The position numbers were made by a program, and so were the translations under genes. 64,000 bases of DNA from Macropodus opercularis (lineage: Eukaryota > Chordata > Actinopteri > Anabantiformes > Osphronemidae): positions 18,566,001 to 18,630,000 of the forward strand of contig CM061098.1 in NCBI GenBank assembly GCA_030770545.1, given 5' to 3'. The notes beneath the pieces were generated by a model, which did no database searches, was not told the DNA's origin, and was given only the letters and a program-made list of their open reading frames with translations. This document shows positions 33,301 through 41,995 of the stretch, piece by piece (position 1 is the stretch's first letter; each line of letters begins with the position of its first letter).

Positions 33301-33470
33301 CTCACCACACCCCGGTCATTAGCTACACCTGCCTGATTATCTGCACCTGTTCCCCTGCCGTCTTAAGCCCGTTTCTCAGTCGCCTCCCTGTTGGATCGTC
33401 GATGTTCATCCCGGACTCAAGACCCCGAACTCGGCCCTTCTCGTCGCTACTCTCTGGACTCATGACCTGA
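30306..33470 (+). CDS. Repeat-rich element protein of unknown function (1054 codons)
   Basis: The ATG lies 5 nt after the primer-binding site and is the first on the predicted RNA's internal part. Residues 1-72 are ordinary and possibly folded: MEPAESGHTPDLDGLIQTLV, then a LLGTIPDILDSP stretch and an aromatic/acidic helix-like segment. Residues 73-152 are ten copies of TPRPQPAP. Residues 291-390 are ten copies of a PEPAAPAPR-type decapeptide. About 502-535 is HADSDHAAPR three times plus a part. About 596-660 is an Arg/His/Pro-rich 13-mer. The last large array has an 11-residue ATPGGVRLL-type unit. From residue 978 the frame runs into the 3' LTR and stops there. No gag, protease, RT or integrase motif is present. 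Function is unknown; a mutated or expanded gag-like packaging protein is one guess. A second long plus-strand frame (31753-33336) overlaps it, so the reading frame of the second half is uncertain. Confidence 0.5.
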   Translation: MEPAESGHTPDLDGLIQTLVKLLGTIPDILDSPTRISTLNWITDCYSAYPELKLHRRFPELLAGQVRLRKRETPRPQPAPTPRPQPAPTPRPQPAPTPRPQPAPTPRPQPAPTPRPQPAPTPRPQPAPTPRPQPAPTPRPQPAPTPRPQPAPTPRPTPGATDLSSGLMHVDPGDAPEFAPRLSSSEAPSIWRELKSQGDPLFSTPVSTASRRNHAAPHRVSSTNSRARDLSFAHGFTVPEPLSMQEGPTIQSVPRRTLPQFVTYWASLRARAHAELATSSHPEPVIPASRHPEPAAPAPRLPEPAAPAPRLPEPAAPAPRLPEPAAPAPRLPEPAAHAPRLPEPAAHAPRLPEPAAHAPRLAEPAAHAPRLAEPAAHAPRLAEPAAHAVPRQPGPASHAVPRHPEPSSHAPSHAEPVAHALFHPAPGQAAPCWTTPGVPPGSVFSRVVTRSRRRERREVVNVWRLSWSDTCFPRPLRWVKMEDALAMLTTDDRGEVSVPPRHADSDHAAPRHADSDHAAPRHADSDHAAPRHADSTPVSTGPGEAVPPTTASPKTGESIGFTPADRRGRQRPPRLRCHRRRLSRGPHHGRCRPSRHISHRGRPPRQSHHRSHRRRPPRPSRHRSHRRRPPRPSRHRTHRRRPPRPSRHGSHGCWSSRPPRHSNNRRRSPRVLRRRRHHRRCRPPRLSHHELSASNVFRPCSVLAMFHRGPGVVRPGGPTQVPVPVSSGPRKGPFLSSPCVSRLCSCPRHVPQVSWCCAVWRAHTGSCSSFQRSQGGFVLVLAMFQVSWYCAAWRVHTGSCPCSSQCAALRRGSLLALASSQGSWYCAAWRARTGSCFSSGATPGGVRLLVLATPGGVRLLVLATPGGVRLLALATPGGARLLALATPGGARLLALATPGGARLLALATPGGARLLVPGSGDSRGGSFAVCPCPGNAVVGGPRAAFGPSSGSPSSRPTLCGWPAQGWAVWNPALEGGALSRSARLPIGPSLGETPPSGDAHHTPVISYTCLIICTCSPAVLSPFLSRLPVGSSMFIPDSRPRTRPFSSLLSGLMT
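30522..30761 (+). repeat. Tandem array, 24-bp unit, 10 copies
   Basis: Unit ACGCCTCGTCCACAGCCTGC plus four bases, encoding TPRPQPAP. The first six units read CGTCC and the last four CGCCC at the same place, so the two subtypes are sorted into blocks. This suggests stepwise local duplication. Confidence 0.95.
31176..31475 (+). repeat. Tandem array, 30-bp unit, 10 copies
   Basis: Unit built on CTCCCAGAGCCTGCAGCTCC and a CACG-type joint, encoding LPEPAAPAPR; successive blocks change to PAAHAPR and LAEPAAHAPR. Degenerate units continue to about 31580. Confidence 0.95.
31809..31910 (+). repeat. Tandem array, 30-bp unit, 3.4 copies
   Basis: Identical units encoding HADSDHAAPR. They are essentially identical at DNA level, so this is the youngest-looking array in the element. 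Confidence 0.93.
32092..32290 (+). repeat. Tandem array, 39-bp unit, about 5 copies
   Basis: The word GGAGCCACAGACGCC or a near match recurs every 39 bp (32134, 32173, 32212, 32251). In the main frame it encodes an Arg/His/Pro-rich 13-mer, and in the overlapping frame a TDAGRPDHHAIGA-type 13-mer. Confidence 0.9.
32408..32826 (+). repeat. Long degenerate repeat, about 100-130 bp unit, 4 copies
   Basis: A TGTGCGGCCTGGAGGGCCCA-type core recurs at 32441, 32574, 32673 and 32781. Spacings are 133, 99 and 108 bp. The 133-bp step is not a multiple of three, so unit 1 and unit 2 are read in different frames by the long ORF. Confidence 0.85.
32827..33057 (+). repeat. Tandem array, 33-bp unit, 7 copies
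   Basis: CGACCCCAGGAGGGGTCCGC followed by CTTCTGGTTCTGG repeats at exact 33-bp steps from 32827. The first three units carry GGTCC and the later ones GGCCC or GGCTC variants. Confidence 0.95.
33225..33237 (+). other. Polypurine tract (plus-strand primer)
   Basis: GAGGGGGGGGCTC directly abuts the 3' LTR TGTCACG. This is the expected plus-strand primer position, and its sequence resembles the tract next to the LTR remnant at 7915. Confidence 0.85.
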
Positions 33471-34018
33471 TGACCTGCCTAGGACCTCGTCTCTCGCCAC
33501 ATCCGTGAGTTCCCGTACCTCTGGGTTTACCTCGTGCCTCGTCTTGACGCTCACGGAACTGTGGACTCCTCGTTTTGTCCCTGCTTGCCTGGAACCTGAT
33601 CCTCTCTGCTTTATGCCCCGGTGGCTCACGCCGCCCTGACCGAACTGGTAACTGTTTGTCTGAACACTGCTCGCTAGAGCCTGCTACGAGCGCCTGTGGT
33701 GCGCCGTATCCTCACAGCACGTCTGTCAAGTACTGTCGGCCGGTTCGGCTCGCTTTTTGTTATCATTTGTTTGGATTTCTCGCTGTCGCCTGGATTCTGT
33801 TTTCTCCTCTCTCCACTCTCTAGCCGCAGAAAGTAACCGTCTCGTCAGCTGCCGCGCTGCAAACCAAACCCGGAAGAACCTGGAGCCCGGACTGCCACTT
33901 CCCCACACCATATCCCCATCATTGTCATTTTGTATCAATAAACCTCTCGTTCTCACATATCCCATCCTGTTTCAGCCTGTTCCATCACCTTCTCATGCCC
34001 GACACGTAAATCGTAACA
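33238..34018 (+). repeat. 3' LTR (781 bp)
   Basis: By eye identical to the 5' LTR except that it has one rather than two copies of CTCGTCGCTA. AATAAA lies at 33937-33942, and it ends TCGTAACA at 34018 directly before the GCAAC duplication. Confidence 0.93.
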
Positions 34019-34023
34019 GCAAC

Positions 34024-34319
34024 CAGTTAGAAACCAGACAAAAGCGAAGAGATAAGTTGTTGACAAAAATGTCGCTGCAACCAGCAACAAACCTCAGTAA
34101 CAGGAAGTGACACAACACACTGACTGTCACTCAGACAGAAATCAAAACAAATTTGAACTGGAAACACCTTAATTGCTATTCTGAGTCATCAAGTGTGCAG
34201 GGTAAAATAATAATCATGAATTAATATTCCAATCCCAAGTGTTCTTTTTAATTCACAAAGCAAGAAACAGTTGTTTATTTAATTTTTAAATATAATTAAA
34301 TCTTAATAGTGACAATGGA
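34024..34319. other. Probable continuation of the interrupted LINE leader, then unassigned
   Basis: By position this is the other side of the LTR insertion site and should be 5' leader of the minus-strand LINE. Its outer boundary is not visible, and no gene is present. Confidence 0.35.
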
Positions 34320-34490
34320 GAGAAAAAACTCCCTCTAATGAGAAACCCCCAGAGAAACCCCAAGGCTCAATGTGGGCCGCCTGCTGCTGAGTTGGGGTGA
34401 GGGGATAGACGGTTGGACCACAACTGAACCCTGGAGACGCACGGTTCAGAGCCTGACGATACCTGGAGACGAGGACAGAGAGTTTGCGCT
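34320..34490 (+). repeat. Dispersed repeat shared with 12235-12365
   Basis: Begins with AGAAAAAACTCCCTCTAATG, then CGGTTGGACCA and CTGACGATACCTGGAGACG with AGGACAGAGAG. The last parts match the 12.3-kb copy. The class is unknown. Confidence 0.65.
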
Positions 34491-34869
34491 AAGGCTCGGC
34501 ATGTGCTGCCAAGGCCATCCCTCTAAGGTCATCTGTTTTTCCCAGTCTTGCCTCCTCTCTTGCCCTTGTCGTGTCCTTGGACAACACACAAGCCCAAGTG
34601 AGCATAGCAGCTCTGTCATCACTGTGTCAGTGTGTGTGCTTGAATGAAAAGCAGTTTACCAGTATAATATGAATGCAATATATAAGTGCAGAGCATTTAC
34701 CATCCTTATTGTAGGGAGTTACAGTAAAGAAGCCAAGTTCAGTCAAGAAGTACCAAATGCATGGATTCAATTTAGGAGCATTGAGGATTTGAGAAAGGAT
34801 GCTTCTAATTTTAGCAACATTTCTAAAATGGAAGAAGGTTGAAGGTCCCCACAGTAGGACCTGAGGCTA

Positions 34870-35440
34870 GTCATGTAGACCCCAACCTTTTTTGCACCAC
34901 AGACCAGTTTTATGTAAAACAATATTTTAACAAATCAATATAAACAACAAAAAACGCAGTTTGGAAAAAATTCAGCTCACCGTCCTCCTGAATTAGTGTT
35001 TCCCTCCTACGAGTCTGTCTCATCTGGGTTGATGGAGACGACGACACCTGAAGTCTTACTTATGTCCAGTCTGCTCCGTAATTTTGTTTTGGTCTTCGTC
35101 ACTGCAGAAAATCTCGTTTCACAAAGATACAATGGTGGAAATGAAAGCAAGGCTTATTTGGCATCTCTGGATATTCTGCGTTGATCTTAACCCAGAACAC
35201 CAGCAGAGATGTTCTGAAGCATACTTTTATGGCCAACGTCATTTGTGAGCAGCTGATATTCTTCAGGCTCCATTCACTTAGTTTGTTCACAAATGGGTTG
35301 CGTATACATTGTTTCAAAGTTCGAGGTCTTTTGTGGTAGAAAGTGCCGGGTGGTCACCTGACTCTGCTTTTAAAAGAGTTCTAGCTGCACAAGCTGTTAC
35401 TAATGTTTGAAACATGTCAAACATGACGACCTAGTACCAA
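34870..35440 (-). pseudogene. hAT-family transposase remnant
   Basis: Minus-strand frame 35317-35099 reads IRNPFVNKLSEWSL at its start, then LAIKVCFRTSLLVFWVKINA with EYPEMPNK. These match the dimerisation region near the C-terminus of hAT transposases, usually NPF...LP, then a helix ending FWIKxRNEYPEL. After a frame change a CETRFSAVTKTKTKLRSRLD piece (about 35110-35055) corresponds to the CExGFSxxxxIKTKxRNRL block. The segment ends near 34876 at GACCCCAACCTTTTTT, like the termini of several vertebrate hAT elements. hAT enzymes are cut-and-paste DDE transposases. The N-terminal zinc finger and catalytic aspartates are missing here, so it is inactive. Confidence 0.75.
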
Positions 35441-35485
35441 TGGTGGCTGATGACCTCTGATCTAGAGCACCTGACTTAATAATGG

Positions 35486-35600
35486 TAAATGGTCTGCATT
35501 TGTATAGCCCTTTTTTTTTCTACCTATTGGTACTCAATGCGCTTTGACACTGTGTCACATTCACCCATTTGCACACACAAACACACACACACACACACAT
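35486..35600 (+). repeat. Dispersed fish repeat ending in a CA tract
   Basis: GGTAAATGGTCTGCATTTGT, then ATAGCCCTTT, CAATGCGCTTTGACACT and CACATTCACCCATTTGCACA. This is a decayed copy of a very common teleost sequence (usually ATGGACTGCATTTATATAGC... CACTCAAAGCGCTTTACA). It ends in (CA)n at 35572-35599. Confidence 0.65.
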
Positions 35601-36960
35601 CCGAATACAACAACGTCCGTTTAGTTGAAGAAAGTCATGAGACATCCAGGACAAGTCTTGTCAAGTCAGGACAAGTTTGACTGTTCGAATTCTGTTGTTT
35701 ATATGTGTCATCTGCGTAGTAATGAAAGACACGCACTAAGTTATGCTTCCACGCCAATTTGTGTGTTTTCATTACATTTCTTTGATTTTTGCTACAAAAA
35801 GTAAAAATATATATGTTTGTAATCCCAAAGGCACTAGTTGCATGATATAAATGCCATCAACACACTCGCTCTGAGGAAAACTCTACACACTCAGACATCA
35901 AACAAATGTGGGACTAGAGACCTTTTTGGAGAGTCTGTTTGATGTTGGTGCAGGACATCACAGAGGTTTCACACATGCAGCGTTTAAAGTCTTGACCTGT
36001 TCATTTTAAATATGGTGGCCAGAACAGTAGACTCCAGTATAACCAGTACAGGGCCAAAGCTCTCACACCAGTCCACACAGTCCCTGATGACGACCTGCAT
36101 CCCGCTCGTTCCCCTCAAACTCACAGCAGAACTTCTGGAGGTGACAGCTGCTGGTGTTGTGTGTGACGTGTAGAGGAACAGTGAGAGAACCGTCCCCTGA
36201 CAGCGGTTCCGGTGGCCTCCAGGTGAGTCAGTAGTGGTTTGGCTCCTTAGCGTAGTCTTAGGGACCAGAACCACACAGGAGGTCTTCCAGGACAGGGGCC
36301 GTCTCCAGACTCAGGCTCAGGTTAAATATGTACGTGTTCAGCACAGTTTCTCAGCAGGACTGATGCCGTCTGGACCTACGGCTTCCAGCAACGACGGGCT
36401 GTTTATAGAGGAGGATGGTGTGGATGCAGTCGGTGGGACTGGGGAAGAAAGTTCTCACGTATTGAAGGTTAGTCTTTGTGGGCCTTACAACAGCATTCCA
36501 CTCATTTTGCAGTATCAATTATTAGCACTACTACCAGTCATCACACCACAGAGAAGATAAACACGTCCACATATTAGACCTCTGGCCGGGTCTCAATACA
36601 GGCTTGGGATGCTAACTTGGGCAAAGTGGAACTAGACGAAGCTAATGCTACCACAAGAAACGTGCTAGCAGCTACACACAACTCAGTGAGTGCTGGTGGC
36701 ACTGAGATCACCCACAGCCCACACGCATGAACACGCAACCCTCCCACACGCATCACCCACGGTGCCATGCAACTACAATAACCCCACGTTTCATACACCT
36801 CTGAACAACTACACACTAAAACTCACAGTATCTACCCATAATCGCTACAATTTGGTCCAAGGCGAAGCTTTTCACTTAATAAACATGCCTCTAATTAGAC
36901 ATTAGTACTTAGTAAAACTGTTTGCAGAGTTGCTATAATTGGACCGAATTAGACTTTACA
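35601..36960. other. No gene recognised
   Basis: Short frames only, none with a recognisable domain. Confidence 0.5.
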
Positions 36961-36987
36961 GGTCTAATAAAGTGGCCAGTGAGTGTA
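36961..36987 (+). mobile_element. Solitary right terminus of a Tc1-like element
   Basis: TAATAAAGTGGCCAGTGAGT plus GTA is the reverse complement of the family terminus found at 21742 (TACACTCAC...TTTATTA). No transposase sequence adjoins it, so the copy is reduced to its end. Confidence 0.7.
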
Positions 36988-37368
36988 TGTCTTTCACTTG
37001 GTTTTTTATTATTATTGTAGTATCTATAAAAACATTTCACTTTGGATATTTTACCATGATTATAGAAGAATAATTATAACTTAGTCTCTCAAAATTACAA
37101 GTTTGGTTTCTAAGTGTGTTGATGTTTGGATGCATTGGATGCATTGCATTAACTCCCAATTCATCCCCAGGTGCAACAGTTGCTAAGCACAGTCTCAGCT
37201 GCTGGATCTGGTTACTCACTCGGTCACAGGCATCAGTCTTCTCCCACTAGTCTCCTTCCTGCACAGCCACTCGGTCTGTGACCAGCCACAAATACAGAAT
37301 TAAAAGAGGGAATGTTAGACTGTAGCTGATCACACCTATGAAAGCCGTGACTGAACAACAATAACGGT
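36988..37368. other. No gene recognised
   Basis: A short interval without an identified feature. Confidence 0.5.
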
Positions 37369-37760
37369 GAAGATTCTCTCGGCCAGATGAAGTTGTCTGG
37401 AGGTTGAGTCGTGGTATCTGGACTCCTTCCCTCTAGGTCGAACCATTTCACCATTTCATCAGTTGGCTGGAGTCTACAAATACATCCTCCAGGTTGGTTT
37501 CACTTCACACCTGTAGAAACACTCATTAGATGGACAAAGGAAGAGGAGCCAGCTACTGTGACTCCTCCTCCACCGTCTTCCTGGGGACTTGTGAAGTGGC
37601 CTTGATCTTTCTGGGGACAGATCAAAGAGCAGCATGACAAATGAGAGACAGTGTGTTTCTGAGGCCTCCGTCTGTATTTGTTTGCACCTGCACAGCTTCT
37701 CTGACTCCCTGTTCAAATCACTCGTCTTCTCCGTCCAGAACATCAACATTATACACCGAG
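37369..37760 (-). mobile_element. Penelope-like element 3' fragment
   Basis: Nucleotide blocks follow those of the 26.9-kb element in the same order: GATTCTCTCGGCCAGATGAA, then GTTGAGTCG, TCATCAGTTGGCTGGAGTCT, ATCCTCCAGGTTGGTTTCAC, CTTGTGAAGTGGCCTTGATC and TTCTGAGGCCTCCGTC. It covers only the endonuclease C-terminus and 3' region and has several deletions. Confidence 0.7.
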
Positions 37761-39947
37761 GCTTCGCTTCTTCATGCAGAAGGTAATTAACTTACCTTGT
37801 CTAAGGAGATTTTTGTACCACATCCCCTGTTATTGTGGCTCAAGGGTCATGACCCAGGGAAAATGTCAGTGTACATCTTCTTGAGGGACCTTGTAGCGTT
37901 TCTTTCATGTATTGTTTCCCTTGTGAAGTGAAAGTCCCACTTCCCAGAGTCTCAGGGCACGAGACTTGTTCCCATCTACGGTTCTCGTCTTCACCAGACC
38001 ACATCCTCTGTGAATTCCAGCATAAAACACCTCGGTCTTAAATATTACTCCAGGACTTTGGGATCCACGTTGACTCCAGTCCCTGGCGCTTTCCCAGTAC
38101 TTACTTACTTTTAAAAAGAAATAAATGCATTTTTTCCTCCTGACAATTATGTTGGGTTTGCATTCAAAACACACATTGAGCTTTGACTGTAGCTGCTGCA
38201 GTGACTAGTGAGACAGGCAACATTTGTTCTACCTAAGATTTTCAGTGCATTTACACACAACCCATATATTTCACCCAAAAGCAGCATTTTTGCTAATGCT
38301 GAACATAATTTCTGGCTATTTTTGTATCTTACACTTCGCTGTGGCTGGTCACAGCTCACCTCACATCCTCTGAACTCTGCCATAAAATGTAAATGTGAGT
38401 GTGTTCTTATCCCAGAGGGATGTGCTGAGAGTGATTTGTGCAGACAGATCCTACTTACTCTCTCATCCACTCCTTCAGAAGCCATCATCACTCCCATCCA
38501 GTCATCTTTCCCCCTCTGAGTGCTGTTTTCACCCCTCCACGTCTTGGCACAGTGCTGCATATTTTAAGCAATATTTCCATCTGGTGTCCTGATATTTTTG
38601 CGGCTCACTGTTTGTGTGTCACCGTGTGTTGAGTGTTTATAGACACGTATGGTGCCACTGCACTAGGTAGTATTTCTTTAAATAATAATAGGAATCATTT
38701 CTGTAATTATTGCCTTCCTCTCTCTTTGATTTCTCTGCAGCCTTACTGACTTGTGGCTGTGTAGGGGACCGTTGTGCCACTGTCCATCACCGGTGATAAA
38801 TGCCCTTTCATTAAGATGGCCCATACATATCACACTCCCCATTCCTAACGTCCATGGATCATTTCTCTCCTACCTCCCTTGTCTCTCATTCTTCTTCCTC
38901 CCTCTGTGCTGGGTTTCATCATCCATCTCAGCACTGTACTGCTTTGTTTTCTTCATCCACGAGCATCAATAAAACGAAGGAAGACATCTTCCTCCGCACA
39001 GGACAGAGGATTTGTATTTGACAATTATGCAACATCAGTTTCAGTCAAAGCTTTTAGTAGAGACTGTAAACCACAGACACACAAGTTACAGCGTCCGCAG
39101 CCATACTGTGTGTGAATAAGCGCTTTATGTTCTACACCATGGAATCAGCAGGTCGATATGGTCGAGCTGTACAGATGTAGATCAGCAATGTGTCTTGTCA
39201 ACATGTACGTGTCACAGAGCACATTCACGTCTTTACTACAGCCACAAAATGTCCAAACGCTGGAAATCCATCATGTTCTGTAGACATCAAAAACCATGTA
39301 CATAAGCCATAATATAGCTCATCATCACACGCAAGCCACAATATGTGTACAACAGGAATATTAAAGCACATACATATGTTTGCTCATACATACATACGAA
39401 TCGTAAACAGAGACAAACATGTTTCATATTAAAATATATTCTGGAACCAGATCATGAAGAGCCTTCATCTTCAGACTGATTAGAACTTGGACAAGCTGGA
39501 TAAGATTCTCTGATGCTAAGCCATCAACGCAGCCAGTTACCTCCATTACAAAGCTAGTACAGATAATATGATCAGTCCTACACAATACAGGCATGTGAGG
39601 CATTGAGAGCAGGGTAAACTAGTTTAAGCAGATCTGAGCTGACTGAAAATGGTCAAGAAGCACAGGAGCAATACTGGATCTAACTGACTCTACTTAAGCA
39701 ACAACATACACACGGTTTGTCTAAGTCAGCATCACAAATGTCAAAGACACAGCATTTTACTTTTCAAATGGACTAAAGGCATAAACACAACTCTTCTACA
39801 GACTTTTGCATTGATGATTGTCTTTATTTACCCAGGACTGTAATCTGGTTACATGTACAGATCCTATGGATTTTAACTTCATGAGAGCTACAAGCTCTAA
39901 CGTCTTGCCACTTACAGGTTTAAAGGAATTAGGAAAAAGTTGTTGGT
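37761..39947. other. No gene recognised
   Basis: About 2.2 kb without a recognised element. Overlapping short frames at 38147-38632 on both strands show no domain. Confidence 0.5.
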
Positions 39948-40207
39948 TTAACCAAAGCGACCCCACTGTAAAATAGCCAAAGCTCAAACACACACCAGGG
40001 TTGGATCAAACAGCCTTGGTGGGTGTTACATCCCAGCAATGAACACGTGTGGGTCTATGATGAACACGTTCATCCAACCGTTCATCTAGATGAAGCGTGT
40101 TGTGATTCATCGTCTGTCTGCGGCTGTTTCATCCAACCCTTGTGTGGTTTTTGAGCTTAGAGCCTCCTGTTTTCGTTCTGACCCTTCGAAGGCTGCACCA
40201 GGGTTAA
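39948..40207 (-). mobile_element. piggyBac-type MITE, copy C
   Basis: Flanked by TTAA (39948-39951, 40204-40207) and in the same orientation as copy A. The right arm is intact, but about 23 bp of the left arm are deleted just inside TTAACC. It retains the core missing from copy B. With copy D it shares a two-base deletion (GCTCAAACAC rather than GCTCAAAAACAC), so C and D may be a subfamily. Confidence 0.8.
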
Positions 40208-41827
40208 ACACTATAAAGGCGACAGGGTTGCCAGAGTAAAACATTGCCTGAACTTTAAAAGCGTGGGTTAACCTGGGCTGAGTCCACAAGTGTACAGGCA
40301 AAGGAAGCAACATCAGAAAGTTAAAATGAAGTAAAAGTGAGGTTAGTAAGGTTCAAACAACAAGCTACTACTGGAAAAACACGCAGCAGTACAACACAAA
40401 AACACAGCAGTGTCAAGGCCAATCATCCACCAGGCCTGGCTGCAGGACATGCATCACGTCCCAGAGCTCACAGAGAGAGAGACAAACGCTGTAACAGGCC
40501 ACCGAAGCTGAATTCAGCTAAAAGCAACGCAGTGTCCGTGTGGTGGACAACGCACATCAGCCCAGTGTTAAAGTCTCTTATCGCTAACAATTCAGTAGTT
40601 CAGTAACTTAATGCATTTGGGAGAATAGGAAAATATAGAAAATCCAACTAGCTGCAGATCTTTAGCTTTCCTTTTTATTGTTGCTCTCTTGGACCTGACT
40701 AGGAGCATAACAAAGCTTCAAGGAGGCCTCGGGGACTTAATGGTGTCATGTACTCGAGCCTCCATGCCGTTACAGCCACTCCACCATTGCAGTCATTTAT
40801 ATAATTGTCATCATTTTAATTTACGGTAGTGGCTCTCTAGCACATCCAGAACCAACCCTGCAACGTCCTGGGTCAGAACTTCAGATGGTCTCTGCTCTAT
40901 CCCAGGCCTGTACCTGGAGACATTTGAGAGCTGTTCTGTGTTATTTCATCAATCGTCCTACAAGCTTTACTTAATTTCTTCTTTTCTTACTATAATAAAA
41001 TGCTGAACAAATCCATGTGCAGATAAAAAGCCTTTTTTCAAATTGTTAGAGTCTCTGTGGCCCACTCACTCATCTATTCACTATTCATCAGTATGTACTG
41101 TATGTGTAGGTTACAATGTATACGGAGGTTATTATATGATGATATAAGGTTTGTAGGAGTGAAAAGTAGCATGAAGGTATTCAGGGTCGGGGAAACGTCT
41201 CAGCTTGACCTTCTCTACTCAACTCATCCTGGTTTAGGGATCAGACAGCGAGACAAAGCAAGGATGAGAACAGAACAGAAACCACCCTTCAAAATAAGAC
41301 TCCCAACCGAAAAGCCACTGACATTACATGGAGGGAATAAGTTTAGATGGTGAGTGACTGAGTTCATCTAAATACATATTGTGTGTGTGTGTGTGTGTGG
41401 GGGGGGTGTATATGTATATATGAACTCATCATCACTCAGTCAGACAGACAGATCGATAGATCTTTTTAAACAATTTAGTGTTAATACTGAGTAACTGAGA
41501 TGGGTTTTGCACACGGATATACATATAAATACCACGTTTTCAGTTTTACTTACGTTAATAGAGAAACCGGGATTTTAGTTTTTGTTTTATACCAAAGAAA
41601 GTTTTTGAGGAGAGGATTCATGTTGGACCATGTGGAGTTTTTAAATGTTTTTAACTTCTTTGTTTTCTAATATTGTTTTGCTGTCTCATGTCTCAACCAT
41701 AAAAATAACCTAAAATGGAAATGCAGGTGATATATGAAGTCAGCATAAAAAGTGCAATAATAACAAAAAATGGTTGAAATGAAGCGTCTCTCTAGATATG
41801 ATGGTTGATGAAGGGGTTAAACAGAGA
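40208..41827. other. Non-coding; GT/G microsatellite at 41381-41406
   Basis: No gene recognised. (GT)9 is followed by a G run at 41381-41406. Confidence 0.55.
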
Positions 41828-41995
41828 ATGTTACGAATTGCTTGGGACAGATTTAGGACCCAAATACATGAGCCGTTGGACAGGACTTTACTGAAAATAA
41901 TGTATTTAATACTTTAAAACAAGTCCCTACAAACAGAATATGACCAGTCCAGACCGGACCATGGAGCACACAGGAACAAGACAGGACCAAGGTGA
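41828..41995 (-). mobile_element. Possible LTR end (gypsy-like)
   Basis: Starts TGTTACGAATTGCTTGGGAC, then ATTTAGGACCCAAATACATG, resembling the inverse of common fish LTR 3' regions. The other end could not be located. Confidence 0.3.

Larger units (their letters stand above)
29494..34023 (+). mobile_element. Complete non-autonomous Ty3/gypsy (Tf1/sushi-type) LTR retrotransposon
   Basis: The element spans 29499-34018 (4520 bp) and is flanked by an exact 5-bp duplication GCAAC (29494-29498, 34019-34023). It has two nearly identical LTRs with TG...CA ends, a polypurine tract (33225-33237) and a primer-binding site (30292-30301) complementary to its own LTR. Between them lies a single repeat-rich open frame in place of gag-pol. 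No RNase H, reverse transcriptase, protease, integrase or CCHC knuckle is recognisable in any frame, so movement must be supplied in trans. The LTRs appear to differ only by one extra 10-bp repeat (CTCGTCGCTA) in the 5' LTR, which indicates very recent insertion. The body is strikingly GC-rich against AT-leaning surroundings. It sits in the 5' leader of the minus-strand LINE. Confidence 0.93.
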
